Shown: positions 1-11,400 of the stretch, piece after piece
How positions within the stretch are numbered: the stretch's first letter is position 1
Layout of the letters: every line of letters starts with the position of its first letter
NCBI GenBank assembly: GCA_022376515.1
Contig: WTXI01000314.1
Coordinates: forward strand, 1-41,186
Direction: 5' to 3'
DNA: 41,186 nt
Origin: Lactifluus volemus
Lineage: Eukaryota; Basidiomycota; Agaricomycetes; Russulales; Russulaceae
Position numbers and translations under genes: made by a program
Notes under the pieces: model-generated
The model's database searches: none
The model's input: the letters and a program-made list of their open reading frames with translations, nothing else
What the model was told of the DNA's origin: nothing

Positions 1-2
1 CA

Positions 3-818
3 GCGAGTTTAGACGAAGAGGAGGATGGTGATCCCACACGGGTCCCCGTTATCGTCGCGCGACGACGCGCACCGCCCATCCCAGGACTGTTCTTCGATCC
101 GGACCACCTCCTCCCTCACTCCCTCGCCGACTCGATTTTCAACTCATGCGTGACGTCCTTCTTCTCTGCACGATCCCTATCTGGGGGATCAGCAGAAGTG
201 AATCAAGTGATGCTGTTCAGTCGCGCTGGCCACGAACGAGAGGCTTTCCCGCCCTTCCTATGCGCCTTACTTGAGGCGACGTCAGAGTTGCTCTCGCAGC
301 ATCCTGCGCTATCCCGCGATATTCACGAGTTGCCTTCAGCTCTGTGTATGATCAACAGCAGCAGCAGGAAGGTGAGCAAGGAACACAGAGCCGCGCGCGT
401 CAGGCGATCATCAATCTGTATCGGCCGGGAGAAGGCATCGCGCCGCACGTTGATCTGCTTAATCGATTTGGAGATGGGATCGTGGGCGTTAGTCTTGGAG
501 GGGGTATGGCGATGCGGTTTGAGAGGGCGCAGGAGAGAGAAGGCGACGAGTCGGATGGTCGGACGGGACCGTACGAGGTGTGGTTGCCGCCAAGAAGCGT
601 GCTGGTGCTTACCGGAGAGGCACGGTACGAGTGGACGCATGGGATCGCGCCGCGTTCCAGAGATAGAGTCCTAGTCGAGGATCATCCTGGTCGTCCTGGC
701 TCGGGCTCGGACTCGGATTTGGACTCAGGTTCAGGGTGGCAGTGGCAAGAACGGGGTCTGAGAGTTTAGCGTCACGTTTCGGTGGCTTTTGCCTGGTGCA
801 GAGATCGTCGGGGGGTGA
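3..818 (+). pseudogene. AlkB-like 2OG-Fe(II) dioxygenase, 5'-truncated, with two apparent frameshifts
   Basis: AlkB-family dioxygenases use Fe(II) and 2-oxoglutarate to demethylate nucleic acids or proteins. The 5' end lies outside the window. Reading starts in frame 3 (from 3, through PGLFFDPDHLLPHSLAD and QVMLFSRAG), moves to frame 2 near 340, and contains the family signature ARQAIINLYRPGEGIAPHVD (first Fe-ligand pair HxD) and RYEWTHGI (distal His). Frame 2 stops at 767-769 after RGLRV. One base later, frame 3 continues SVTFRWLLPGAEIVGG to TGA at 816-818, which is the expected RVSxTFRWLLPG C-terminus. The first shift is explained by an extra GT in a gtgt run at about 341, the second by one extra T in the TTT run near 766. 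All catalytic ligands are present, so the shifts could be assembly errors rather than true decay. A GTGAGC..CAG pair at about 375-406 would also restore frame but is only 32 nt and would remove the RARQ segment. Confidence 0.8.
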
Positions 819-998
819 TTTCATAGAGTCATAAAATGACTGGTGTGGTGGGCAGGAGGCAAACGAGGAAGTGGGAGAGATGTGAAGTAGTTTCAAAGAT
901 TACAGGACTGGGACGTTCTATCAACGTACGATGGTTGGCCTATGGACCAAAAATGACCTCCTCTCCGCCCCCCCTCTTTCCTTTGTTCTTTTCTCACC

Positions 999-1478
999 CT
1001 AGAGATGACCGCCGCGGAGGGCGAGGACGAGATGCAGGACGGCACCTGCCGTGATGTTGAAATCGCGTGCGCACTTCTCGTCTGGCCTATACATGCGAGG
1101 GGTAAAAAAGTGGAGACGAATGGGGAATATCAACGTACATCTGTCGGCCACCGAAAATGAGGCGTTGTTGTGGGGGAGGTACACCCGACTGCTCCTCTAC
1201 TCGCTCTTTAATTCGGGTGATCTGTGGACGAGAGATAAATGAAAAACTTTTGGAACAACAAACTGTGAACGACGCGACGCGTGTACCTTGTCTTCGGGGT
1301 TGATATCGAGCTCGATCTAAGGGAGGTGTGGTTGACACTGGAGAGATAGGAGACAATGATGAGCACAAACTTGCCTCTTTTCCTGTGAGGGTCTGTCGAT
1401 GGTAAATAAATGAGCGAGTGAGGAGTAGAAGTAAGAGGGGACAGGGACTCTGAAACATACCTTTACTTTGATGAGCAT
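999..1478 (-). CDS. RUB1: NEDD8/RUB1 ubiquitin-like modifier
   Basis: This ubiquitin-like protein is conjugated to cullins after C-terminal processing to Gly76. Exons on the complement are 1461..1478, 1375..1392, 1287..1316, 1139..1221 and 999..1086, joining to 78 aa. It starts MLIKVKTLTGKE, continues with RIKERVEEQSGVPPPQQRLI, and ends LHLVLALRGGHL. Ala72, which distinguishes NEDD8 from ubiquitin (Arg72), is present, as are Leu8, Ile44, His68 and Val70. The two-residue tail His-Leu after Gly-Gly must be removed by a NEDD8 protease before conjugation. Two exons are only 18 nt. Intron 2 starts GCAAGT, a GC-AG intron. Position 48, a lysine in human NEDD8, is Arg here. The gene diverges from the DUF6535 gene, with about 70 bp between the two start codons. 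Length and sequence match the family end to end, so identity is nearly certain. Confidence 0.97.
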
Positions 1479-1547
1479 TGCGGAACGTGTACAAACGGGT
1501 TGATGATTGGTCAGTGGCAAAACCGGGTCGATGAAACCCTAACTCGA

Positions 1548-3861
1548 ATGCCTCAAACTAGACACAGGAGCCTCTACATAACTGATCACAAGGAGAAGGA
1601 GGCGAACAACAAAGGTATATTATTATTCTGCTCAAACGTTATACATACCCACGTATGCCTAGATGCTGCCCCGAACCTGGCTCAGATTCTGGAACCAAAG
1701 TCCAAATTCACCGATAGCTCGGAGCCACTGTTCATCATGTATTGCAAGATGACAGGGTACCACAATGAGAAGGTCGAAAGCTGGCTAAAATGGGTTGACA
1801 ATGTGGTTTTATTCGTCCGTAGCTCATGTTTAATATTCCATAAACCGCTCTTACACGTCAAGTCAATATTACAGATGGCCTTATTCTCTGCAGTTGTTGC
1901 CGCATTACTTGCAGTGACTGTCCCAGACCTCAAACAAGACCCACAGGATACGTCTGTGTTCTACCTCGAGAATATCTATAAGCTCCAAGTTCTCGCAGAC
2001 TCCAAAGGATCTCTCCCTTCCAGCCCGGCTCAACCTCCTCTTTTTTCTGCTCCAAATTACGCCATCTGGGTGAACACCCTCCTGTTTATGAGCTTGTGCC
2101 TCAACATTTTTGCTGCATTTATGGCTCTGTGGTTACGGGGATATATGCCTCGTTACCTCTTGGATACTGGTTCCGCGCAGTTCAGCCCCCATTACCGAGC
2201 GCGGATGCGCGAAATTCTTTCCAGTGAATGGTATACCTCGCTGGCGTTTAATGCACTAATGGCCATGATATGGTTCTCTACTGTATTTTTCTTTGTCGGT
2301 GTTTCTATATATCTCTTTCATATCAACCATATCGTCTTCGGCCCCGTCCTTTCTTGCATATGCCTTGGCTTTCTCACAGTTATCCTCGTCTCCCGTTGGC
2401 TGAATGAAGTAAGCGCATCCTATAAGGGGCGTTCTATTCATTCGTCGTGTGACTCATTTTGTTCATTCGCAGATTCAGTCTAGGTCAGAATCGTCAGCGG
2501 GGATCGACGACCGCGTCCTGGACCAGTTATTCGAGGTTCTCGTCGATGATTCCGACTTCGTGCAATTCTTTGAGAGCATCCCTGGCTTTTGCCGGTCATC
2601 AATAGTGGACGATCCTCTACAGAGGGTTACTCATTTAGGAAAGGAGAAACTACACAAGGCTGTGAAGGAATTGCTGGAACGTACTTGGTCATCTAAATCC
2701 CTCTCAGACCCGGAGAAAATGCGACGACTCGTCGCCTGTGTGAACTTTGCCGATGCTGTGCGCCTCCCTGATATCGCGCTATCAATCCTCAAAGCCATGT
2801 TCTCTTGGGACTGGCATAATGCTCTGCGGACTGTTGAATTGGGGCAATTCCTCAAGAGTCAAGCCAATCGCAGTCTGGAGAAGCTTGGGTTATGTGCACA
2901 AAGTGTCATTGCTGGCATCATTTCCAATGTGCAGGGAAGTGACGAACGTTGGGTTTCGCTCGCTGCGGATCAATTGGGCGAATCGGAAGATGTCATTCGG
3001 GGATACCTCGAACGGGGCAATGACAACGTGTTACTTGCCAATCTGACCTACATCACTCGCCAGATCTTTCACTCTTTGGAGGACAATCGGGATATGGCTG
3101 CATCGTCAGCATCCATACTACCATCCCTCTCCAAATTTGATGTACGAAATACTCTTCCGGAACTGCAGAGCAGGTTCTCTGCCTTGTGGGATGAAATCGA
3201 ACAGGCGCCAAACGACCCCGTTCGTACGGAGATCTGCGACACCTTGCTCAATCTCCGCAACGCCCTAATTCAAGGCACCGATGATGCCGCGACGGTACCA
3301 TCCGCATCTAAAATGACTAATCTCTCTGGCAATCCCTCAGACTCGTTTTCACCCATCCACGAAAAGGCCGAAAAGAGTGCTCAAACGCATACCATCACTC
3401 CCCCTCCTGTTTCGCATCACTCCGCTACTCTTGCCACCTCCCCTCCTTGGTTCCTCTTGTCAGCTTCAGATCATATCACCGTAGTTCCTGCTGATGAGTC
3501 GTCCACTGCCTCATCCCGTCCCATTCCTCTCGGAAGCCACGGCCAATCTGGTACTTCACGGGTCATAGCTTCCACTGCTACCTCGGTAACAGACGACACC
3601 GTTAGCAACCAGTCCGGAGAACAACCTACCGTTCGGCCCAACTCTAGCAGCGTCCTCCCCGCGATGGTCACTACCTCTTCCTCTATTAGTACCACCCCAG
3701 AGGTTGCCTCCGTTTTTCGCTCTCACGTTACAGGCACTCAACCCTTCGTCGCGCATTACGATGCTCCGGACCTGGGCGACCCAATTGAATTTGAATCGCC
3801 CCATCGTACACGCCAGTCAGCTGCCAGTGAACATATCGACCGGTCGGACAATCCGACATAA
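1548..3861 (+). CDS. DUF6535-domain multi-pass membrane protein
   Basis: Exons 1548..1614, 1663..2408 and 2473..3861 give 733 aa. The N-terminal DUF6535 region (about residues 35-271) contains the typical FTDSSEPLFIMYCKMTGY block. Four hydrophobic helices follow at about 91-107, 156-178, 216-241 and 248-267. The remaining 460 residues are soluble: a helical region containing KELLERTW and ISILETCR-like repeats of Leu-rich helices up to about residue 550, then a long Ser/Thr/Pro-rich tail. DUF6535 proteins are expanded in Agaricomycetes and have no established function. Intron 1 is 48 nt (in frame) and intron 2 is 64 nt. The same exon 1/intron 1 layout occurs in the broken paralogue at 40307, which supports the start at 1548. 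Relics of this family also lie at 12.5-13.1 kb and 18.2-18.7 kb. No disruption is seen, so this appears to be the intact copy in the window. Confidence 0.85.
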
Positions 3862-4667
3862 ACTCCGCATGGCCGAAAAACGTTAGCGGTTGGTCTTTTT
3901 GTGAGTCTTTTATTCCCCCAAATTTCCCGTCGAGACTAAGGGTTGTTGTAGACGATGCTGACTCTTGTGGCTAGACCCTTGAAACACACATGCCTTCTTG
4001 GAAATTTCATACAAAGAGATTTCGTTTCCTCACAAAACCATTCGCCCAACTCGAGTTTTGTGACAGTTTTGTCGACGACGGGACACCCTTGGACTACGGA
4101 CCTGCGGCAGTGACCACGACCATGCCATGTGATAGGAAAATGCCAGCGCTCTCACGGAGTCGTGTGCATGATGGAACAGCATTCCTCTTTTACTGTAGTC
4201 ATACCGTATACGTTCTTAATTACCCTTACACTTTACGTTTACACACCTTTCACTGCTTTGCACCTGCACTTCAATTATCAAGTACCACCAATACTTTCTT
4301 GACATTTGGTTGTGAACTTTCTGGTTTATCGCATGTATTATTATGGACACCAAACTGGTCAAATGGGATTTCACATCGGTAAGGCTAGAGTCGACAGCCA
4401 TAAATGATTCAGAGAATGGTGTCACCAAAACTCGTCCGATTTCATAAGCTCCGAGATAGTATTGTAATAGCTCATTCAATGCTCCCCGACCACGAACGTT
4501 CTTATAACCACATGACCAGTACAAGTTGACGTACCCAGGTTCGGGTCGACTAACATCCACAGAATTCCACAAATTCCGGCCATCGAATATAAATTGGAAG
4601 AGTCTTAGGACACCCAATCGCCGAAGTTGATCGCGTCCATACCGGACTGGGTGAAGACCAACTGCTC
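3862..4667. other. Intergenic stretch with one unassigned minus-strand ORF
   Basis: No recognised gene. A 133-codon ORF on the minus strand (4216..4617) has ordinary amino-acid composition (starts MGVLRLFQFIFDGRN) but matches no family I know and shows no convincing splice partners. It could be a fragment or noise. A plus-strand ORF over 3990..4382 looks like a shadow. A 16-nt string at 4643-4658 recurs at 11768-11783. Confidence 0.3.
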
Positions 4668-6341
4668 ATGGATATAGGTCAGCGCCCACCTTGGCCGCCA
4701 CCGCCACGAGAACGAGGCATCGGTCGTCCAAGAGGCCCACAGATTGTTGTATGCTCGTCAATCGCATCCACGTCATCACTCATCTCCCTGAAAATACCTG
4801 GTTGCTGCTCTACCATAATTTATCCTCCCCTCATTAGAAGGCTCGGCCAATGTACGCAGCTCCAAATCGTGATCTTTGTGTCCCTGATCAGTTCACGAAT
4901 TTGCGAATTAATAGGGCTCAACAGCAATAGACAACACTCGCATATCCTCAACGACGACGTGCTTCTCAATATATTTCGACTGTATCGGCTGGCAGATCCG
5001 GACGAATATGACGACGGAATCGCGACGGTCTTTGCTTGGCACCGCCAACGTTGGTGGTACAAACTGGCGCATGTTTGTCGACAATGGCGAAATATTATCC
5101 TTGAATCACCATCCCAACTAAACCTTCATCTCTACTGCACCAATGGTGTGCCTGTAGCAGACATGCTCGCACATTCACCACTTCTACCACTCACCATCAA
5201 TTACTACTCTTATCTGATAACAGCTGAAGATGAATCGAGTATATTGCTCGCACTTTCTCACCGTGATCGTGTGCGCCACATTCACTTTTCGATGCTTTCA
5301 AACGAGGAGAAGTTCGTCACAGTTATTGATGATCAATTCCCAATTCTAGAACGGATGCATATATATTCTCAGGCCGAAGTGGTCCTTCCTGTAACGTTTC
5401 AAGCCCCAAATCTACGCCAACTCAGACTGTGGACGGCTTCCCTTCCAATTCGATCACCCTTACTTACCACTACTGCCGCGGCACTCGTCACTCTCGAGCT
5501 TTACGATATCCCAGCATCTGCCTATTTCCCCCCAAGTTATATACTTACCCGACTTTCGCTCATGCTCCAGCTCATGACGTTGTCCATCGGATTCCATTCC
5601 CCCTTTCCCAAACGTGATGTTGAAAGGCAGTTGCACCAGACTCCAAACACGATCGTACTTCCCAACCTACAATGGTTTGTGTTTCAAGGTGTGAGCGCCT
5701 ATTTGGAAGGCCTTGTTGCTCGTATCAGCGCCCCTTCCCTCAACAAACTCCACCTCTATCTTTATAATCAGCTCTCCTTTACCTTTCCACATCTCTTGCA
5801 GTTCATGCAAGCATCCGAGAACCTCAGATTTACCGCCGTCCAGATAACTTTTGGTGTATTTGCCATTACCGTATACGTGGGCCCTTGGATATTGGAGACT
5901 CCCTTGCAGTTGCAGATCAGGCGCGGACATCTCGACTGGCAGGTGGCATCTGCGGTGCAATTCTTTGGTACACTTTCACCCGTACTTTCTGTTGTCGAGC
6001 AAGTCACATTCAGCTACGAAGAGCACTATCAATCATCAGAATGGCACAACAATATCGACCGAAGTCAGTGGCGTGAACTTCTTAGGCCATTCACCAACGC
6101 GAAGACTCTTCATGTACAAGATGATCTCATCAGCAAAATCTTCCGTTCCTTGCCATCTGGCGATGGAGACCCACCACTGGAGCTCCTTCCGAACCTTGAG
6201 GAGGTTGGATATTCTGGAGAAGGCGATGCTCGGGACGCATTTACCACATTTCTAGATGAACGACAAGTAGCGGGCCATCCCGTCAGCCTGTGCTTGGTGG
6301 ATCGTTCGATGTTCAATAAGCCCCCGGCTCTGTACGTGTGA
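4668..6341 (+). CDS. F-box protein (Agaricomycete type)
   Basis: A single open frame of 557 codons. The F-box lies at about residues 92-150: SHILNDDVLLNIFRLYRL, then WWYKLAHVCRQWRNIILESP, followed by the family-typical LxLHLYCTNGVPVADMLAHS. F-box proteins bring substrates to SCF (SKP1-cullin-F-box) ubiquitin ligases, whose cullin is activated by NEDD8. The C-terminal 400 residues are Leu-rich with an irregular LRR-like pattern (PNLRQLRLW, LVTLELYDI, PSLNKLHLYL), as usual for this expanded basidiomycete family. The first ~90 residues are not recognisable (Pro-rich, then hydrophobic) and may be intron or 5' UTR read through, so the true start is uncertain. The stop follows PPALYV at 6339-6341. 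Confidence 0.8.
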   Translation: MDIGQRPPWPPPPRERGIGRPRGPQIVVCSSIASTSSLISLKIPGCCSTIIYPPLIRRLGQCTQLQIVIFVSLISSRICELIGLNSNRQHSHILNDDVLLNIFRLYRLADPDEYDDGIATVFAWHRQRWWYKLAHVCRQWRNIILESPSQLNLHLYCTNGVPVADMLAHSPLLPLTINYYSYLITAEDESSILLALSHRDRVRHIHFSMLSNEEKFVTVIDDQFPILERMHIYSQAEVVLPVTFQAPNLRQLRLWTASLPIRSPLLTTTAAALVTLELYDIPASAYFPPSYILTRLSLMLQLMTLSIGFHSPFPKRDVERQLHQTPNTIVLPNLQWFVFQGVSAYLEGLVARISAPSLNKLHLYLYNQLSFTFPHLLQFMQASENLRFTAVQITFGVFAITVYVGPWILETPLQLQIRRGHLDWQVASAVQFFGTLSPVLSVVEQVTFSYEEHYQSSEWHNNIDRSQWRELLRPFTNAKTLHVQDDLISKIFRSLPSGDGDPPLELLPNLEEVGYSGEGDARDAFTTFLDERQVAGHPVSLCLVDRSMFNKPPALYV

Positions 6342-7439
6342 GCACTGCAGTAATGGAGCTAATTGGTACGTCTCCCCATCTTAGTAGTCGCGCCCACATC
6401 GTGACATCCGTCTACTCTCTTGTCCATGACGACGACCATCTCCTGGTCATTGATGAGATTGTAACACCAACTAGCTCATTTTAGTCAACATAGGTTCCTC
6501 AGATTCTCTAAGTAAAATTTGTCTCTCCATACACGTTGACCGTCATTATTCGCGTTCGAGCACGGTGTCATTTCCTTGCGATGTATTTACGTACACTCCT
6601 ACGACTGTTCTCGTGACGTAGTACTGAAATTTTCGGAGCGGGGGTCACTTTACATGATGCTGCTCTTCAACGCCCTTTGTTTTGTGCGCAAGACAAACAC
6701 CCTCCTTTTCTTCATTTTTTTGTCGATGTTTACTGAAATCAGCTGATAATACTCCGCCACCCTCTTGAACGGTTCAGGTCCGCTACTGTCGTGGGTGATC
6801 AACTTGAGGGTATTGTCGACCTTGTTGTGTGGAAGTAACGATGGTACTACGAAGGGGTGAGCAACCTCGATTTCTGGTGAAAAAGTTCCAACCGCCGCAA
6901 TCATCCTACATAGCGTCCAAGCTTTTCAGTTCAACGAAATATCACCCAACGTTTTTGAGCTTGCATCGGAAACGTGTAGAGCTCATCGAGCAGCCTGAGG
7001 TCGCCAAAGTTCAAGATAATTGCTGAACTTTTCCTGGTTCCGGCTGGCGACCATTTCTCAGAGATTTACCACTCTTCCTGGATTTTGAGTACTATAGCGC
7101 TCTTTTAAATCAAGGTCCCCCACTGGCCAAACCTGAAGACGTGAAGGCACTTGTTCGCTACATGTACATTACACTGGGCTTCAATTTAGAGTAACACATC
7201 ATCGATCAACGATAAGTCTGACTCACACACCACGTCATGCCTGTAAACCTTCTGTGCCATTAAGTGAGTTGTAACTCACGTAGTGCAAGCTGAGGCAAGT
7301 ATGTAAGTCCACTAGTACTGGCACGCCGGTAGCGTTAGATAAATCTGATGAGGGGCCCAAATCCAGATATCAGTCAATTCAAACGTTGTTCAAGCTTGGA
7401 CGTGTTTTGCACATTTCGGATGGCTTGATTTTCGTAGAC
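6342..7439. other. Gene-poor stretch with a decayed coding fragment
   Basis: On the plus strand, one frame from about 6829 to 7194 stays open except for a TGA at 7024-7026. Downstream of that stop it continues WRPFLRDLPLFLDFEYY and ends VRYMYITLGFNLE at 7192-7194. This looks like a piece of a degraded gene, but I do not recognise the family. A perfect 7-bp inverted repeat (GTGAGTT-GT-AACTCAC) sits at 7264-7279. Nothing else is supported. Confidence 0.3.
6829..7194 (+). pseudogene. Unrecognised coding remnant with an internal stop
   Basis: A frame of 121 codons interrupted by one TGA at 7024. The segment after the stop has a coding-like composition (aromatic and Leu-rich, KPEDVKALVRYMYITLG). 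No start, splice sites or family could be assigned. It may be the tail of a larger lost gene. Confidence 0.25.
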
Positions 7440-8239
7440 GCGCAGGGGGTGGAGACGAAACCGCAAATGTGAGAAGTAGTCCGGGAGATGCCGGAGCGGA
7501 GACTGAAAGTCCTGAATCTCGTCGTCCAAGCCAGGCCTCGTTTCACGCTAGAAGTAATTGTCGGGCGGTGGAATGGGGATTGGGGACAGCGGGGTCAGGA
7601 TGACAGCGTGGGAAGCGTAGCGGACATTGTACAGTTACCCGACGCTGAGATAAGCATAGACAACGCGACTTCATCCCCAACCATTACATCCTCGAGGCAA
7701 CGCCCGACTTTCCAGCGGTAAGCCTTTCTTTTCAAAGCTACTGTATGCGTAGCGGCCATCTGGAACACAAAATTAGCCCTGCCTGGTCCGTGATCACGCG
7801 ATCACGCTTAGACGTTGCTTAACTTACTAGAGAATAGCGTAATTTATCCGATAGTGCGGGCTATTAAGCGTGCTACGTCAACTTGAGCTTCTACCAGCTT
7901 TCCCTTCCAATTTGGGACACTCCTGTTCTGCTTTCTCTCTACTGTGGATGCTCCGTTATTTGTCCTCCCCACACCAGCAGGCCATTGTCTTTAGCACACG
8001 TGCGTTTGAGAAGAACTAGGACTTTATGCAATGATTCAAGTAATGAGGTGATAGTAGCGCGAATCAGTGGGGCAATTTATTTTCGAGGCCTCGTGTTGTT
8101 GTTATCAGTCTTTAGACAAAGCGCAAGCGAAGGACCATGCGGCAATGCAACGCCGAGGTTCCCTTTTTGAGTTGGAGTCCCTCGTGCTTCTGTTTGCAAA
8201 AGGAAGTGCTCTTAACATCTCGCCCTAGAATGGAATGGG

Positions 8240-8261
8240 GATCACCATAAATATGGTGATC
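8240..8261. repeat. Perfect inverted repeat upstream of OPT copy 1
   Basis: GATCACCAT, AAAT, ATGGTGATC: 9-bp perfect arms with a 4-nt loop, 182 bp upstream of the OPT copy 1 start. It is absent from the homologous position of copy 2 (about 14395-14430). It could be a binding site for a dimeric regulator or chance; no direct evidence of function. Confidence 0.5.
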
Positions 8262-8442
8262 GAGTAGGCGACTGAGCCGACATGGTTAGCTCTCCGAACC
8301 TTCTAACCAACGCAAGACTAGACAAAGTCCGTTAAAAGGAATCTTTGCTCTCGATGCTTCTCGCTACTCCCTCCTCGCCTTGACACCCACCACCTAACAT
8401 TCACATTGCCGCTTTCCTAGGCCCGAAACCCATCCCCCCTGG

Positions 8443-11400
8443 ATGTCCGAGCTGCCTACCCTATCGTCGTTGCCTGATGAGCCCACTCTTGACGAGAAAG
8501 GTCTTGACTCTTCAGCAGGGGAGAAGGAGGCCTCCCTCGACCAATATGAGGGCCAAGATGGAGAACCAGTCTACGTCAATGGAGCTCCCGTGATTACTGA
8601 CGGGAAAGACGTCTCCAAATACCTCGTTGACCTCAGAGACGACGGAGACCCTCCTGTCACTTTCCGTTCCATCCTATTGGGCACCATAGTCGGCGGTCTT
8701 GGTGCCGCGTTGTTTCAGGTTTGCATATTCAATATTCAATAATAGGTACCCTTCACGCAGGCCTTCCACTTGTAGATCTATATTTTCAAGCCCGTTCAAG
8801 CGCCAGTCTCAACAGTGTTTCTACTCCTCGTCATATATTCAATTGGCCTTCTTTGGTCTACCTTTCTTCCAAACCGCTCTTCGGTAGAGGGTACACGATA
8901 TCACTGGCTTGGACCTACCCTTCACATCATCAACCCTGGAAAATTCAAGCTCAAGGAGGTGCGCTGTGTATTCTCTTTCCCACGGAGACGTCCTCAATCG
9001 GTCATTTCCAGCACGTCATTTCAAGTATAATCGCTTCCAGCGCGTCATGGGGTAGCACGTCCGTTCTCAATTTTGCCGTGCAGCGAGTAAGTGTTGTCTC
9101 AAATAAGCCTAACTTGGATAGTTTATAACGAATTTGTAGCTTTTCTATGACACCAAAGTTCACGCCGCAACAGCTATACTCGCGACATTCTCAACTGCCG
9201 TCTTCGGTTATGGCATCGTTGGTCTCCTCCGACCCCTAACTGTCTATCCTAGCGAGATGGTCTACTGGTTTGTAAGTCCCCGTCCCTTCACATTGCGATC
9301 TCATCAATTCAATTTTGCTCTAGAATCTGCCAACTGTATCTATTTTCCAAGGTGCACAAACTTCCTTCTTAGATATTCGGCAACGACTGAGACATGAGCG
9401 TCAGCACTCCACTTTGACACAACTGCCAATCACAAACGGGTGCGACTGTTCTGGATCGCATTCGCTGCAATGTTCATCTACGAGATACTTCCGTCATACA
9501 TCTTCCCACTTCTGAATGGCCTGAATATCTTCTGTCTGACTTCACAGCATGCATCTCCTGGGGTACAGAACGTCTTTACTAACATCTTCGGAGGAGCGAA
9601 CGCCAATGAGGGTCTCGGACTTTTCAGCTTGAGTTTTGATTGGCAGTATATTGGATCCGGGTACATGTATTGTGTTTGTAATCTTTGCAGACATGCTCAG
9701 TGCATCAACAGGTTCATGAGCCTTCCTCTAATTCAGCAAGTAAACTCTTGGGTCGGGATCGCATTATCCTACGTTGTGATTGCGGCTATCTACTACTCAA
9801 ATACATGGAATGAAAGTATAATTTTCCTTGCGTGTAAACTTCAACTTATCGTCTTCCTCACAGTCAAAGTCATTTCCAATGCTCTCGACATCGATATTCT
9901 CTTCCAATGGTTCTGTATACGATCAATCTGCCGTTTTCACAGGACGAAATTTTAAACTGAATCAGACTGCGCTTAACGAGGTCGGCCTTCCCGCGCTGAC
10001 AGGGTCAAATGCTTGGGCAGGGTTGGCGGGGTCACTTGCTATTGGCGGCCTCATTGCGCATTGCATTTTCTTCTGGGGAAAATATGTTGTGTCCTCGTTC
10101 AAGCATGCCCGTGACAAGACACAGCCCGATCCTCACTGGGTTGCTATGCAGAAATATGAAGAGGCTCCATGGTGGTGGTACTTAGTTCTTTTGGTACTTG
10201 CTTTCTTCGCTGGTGAGCGCATGAGATGCCGATGCACAGGGCGGATCTGATGGTTGTGTAGGCCTTATAAGTGTGCTCAAGGGCGAGACGACGCTGCCAG
10301 TTTGGTCGTACATCGTAGCGCTCATCTCTGGTGCGATTGTCACGCCATTCTCAACACTCCTATTTGCTCGCATGGGAAACGGGATTGCTACGAATCAACT
10401 TTTCAAGATGATTGCGGGTGCTATCAATCCAGGAAGACCAGTTGCCAATCTCTACGTGGGTCACTCGATACCCTCTCCCAACTCCTTTTCCCGACACTTT
10501 TCCTAGTTCGCTATGTGGAGCCACGATGTTGTATCGACTTCAATTGGGCTTGCTGGAGACCTCAAGATGGGACAATACCTGAAAGTATGTAGTCTCTTTT
10601 GAAACTCAATGCCCGAGATATTCAATTGTCTATGCGAAGATTCCTCCCCGTTCCCTATTTTTAGCTCAAATTTGGGGAACGATTATTGGTGAGTCCCGGA
10701 AACAAAATGATTCATGTCTAGGAGCTTAGTATCTAAATTGATTAGGTGCAATCGTCAATTACGGTGCGTTGAGTGATTACTCGCTGCTCACTCTGGACTT
10801 GATGACTTGCTTGTAGTTGTTATGATTTCTGTTACTGGAGCCCAGCGCGACCAACTGCTTGACCCGATCGGTAGCAACGTCTGGAGTGGTCAGGTTGTGC
10901 AGGGGCTCAACAGCGAGGCAGTTACTTGGTCGCTAGCAAAGGAGCTATATGGGCCGTCTGGGCCTTACTTCGTGATCCCTATGGGCCTATTCATCGGGTT
11001 TGCTGGGACAGCCATACATTGGCTGATCCATAAGGTAAAAGCCAGGGAGTACCAATTACATGCTATGCAAGGTATTGACGTGATTACTACTCTGTAAGCG
11101 TTGGCCCTACATCGGACCTGTCAAGGTTGACAAAGTCATGCTACCCATCATTATTCAGTATTCTGCCACGTTGGTAAGTCTTCGTCACTCAAACTATGCC
11201 CTCGTCACTCATCTCACTCGCGCTCTCAAGACAGCGGGCGTGAACTCGACCGTTACGTCCAGCATTCTCGTCGGTCTGGCATCGCAGCTCTGGTTGCGTC
11301 AATACCACCCTGGGTGGTACCGGAAATATAATTATATCTTAGGTGGCGCGCTGGATGGAGGCGCTCAGATCATGATCTTCATACTGTCGTTTGCGGTGTT

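Noticed and set aside
375..406. 32-nt GTGAGC..CAG intron in the AlkB gene
   Set aside because: Too short for this genome (shortest supported intron 45 nt) and it would remove the RARQ part of the motif; a 2-nt indel fits better.
150..674. 174-codon plus-strand ORF over the AlkB region
   Set aside because: Only its first ~65 codons are the AlkB frame; after about 341 it is an out-of-frame shadow without family features.
9440..9955. Read-through ORF in the OPT gene continuing past 9811
   Set aside because: The part after NTWN translates intron 7 and a shifted exon 8; the conserved OPT sequence continues in another frame after removing the 52-nt intron.
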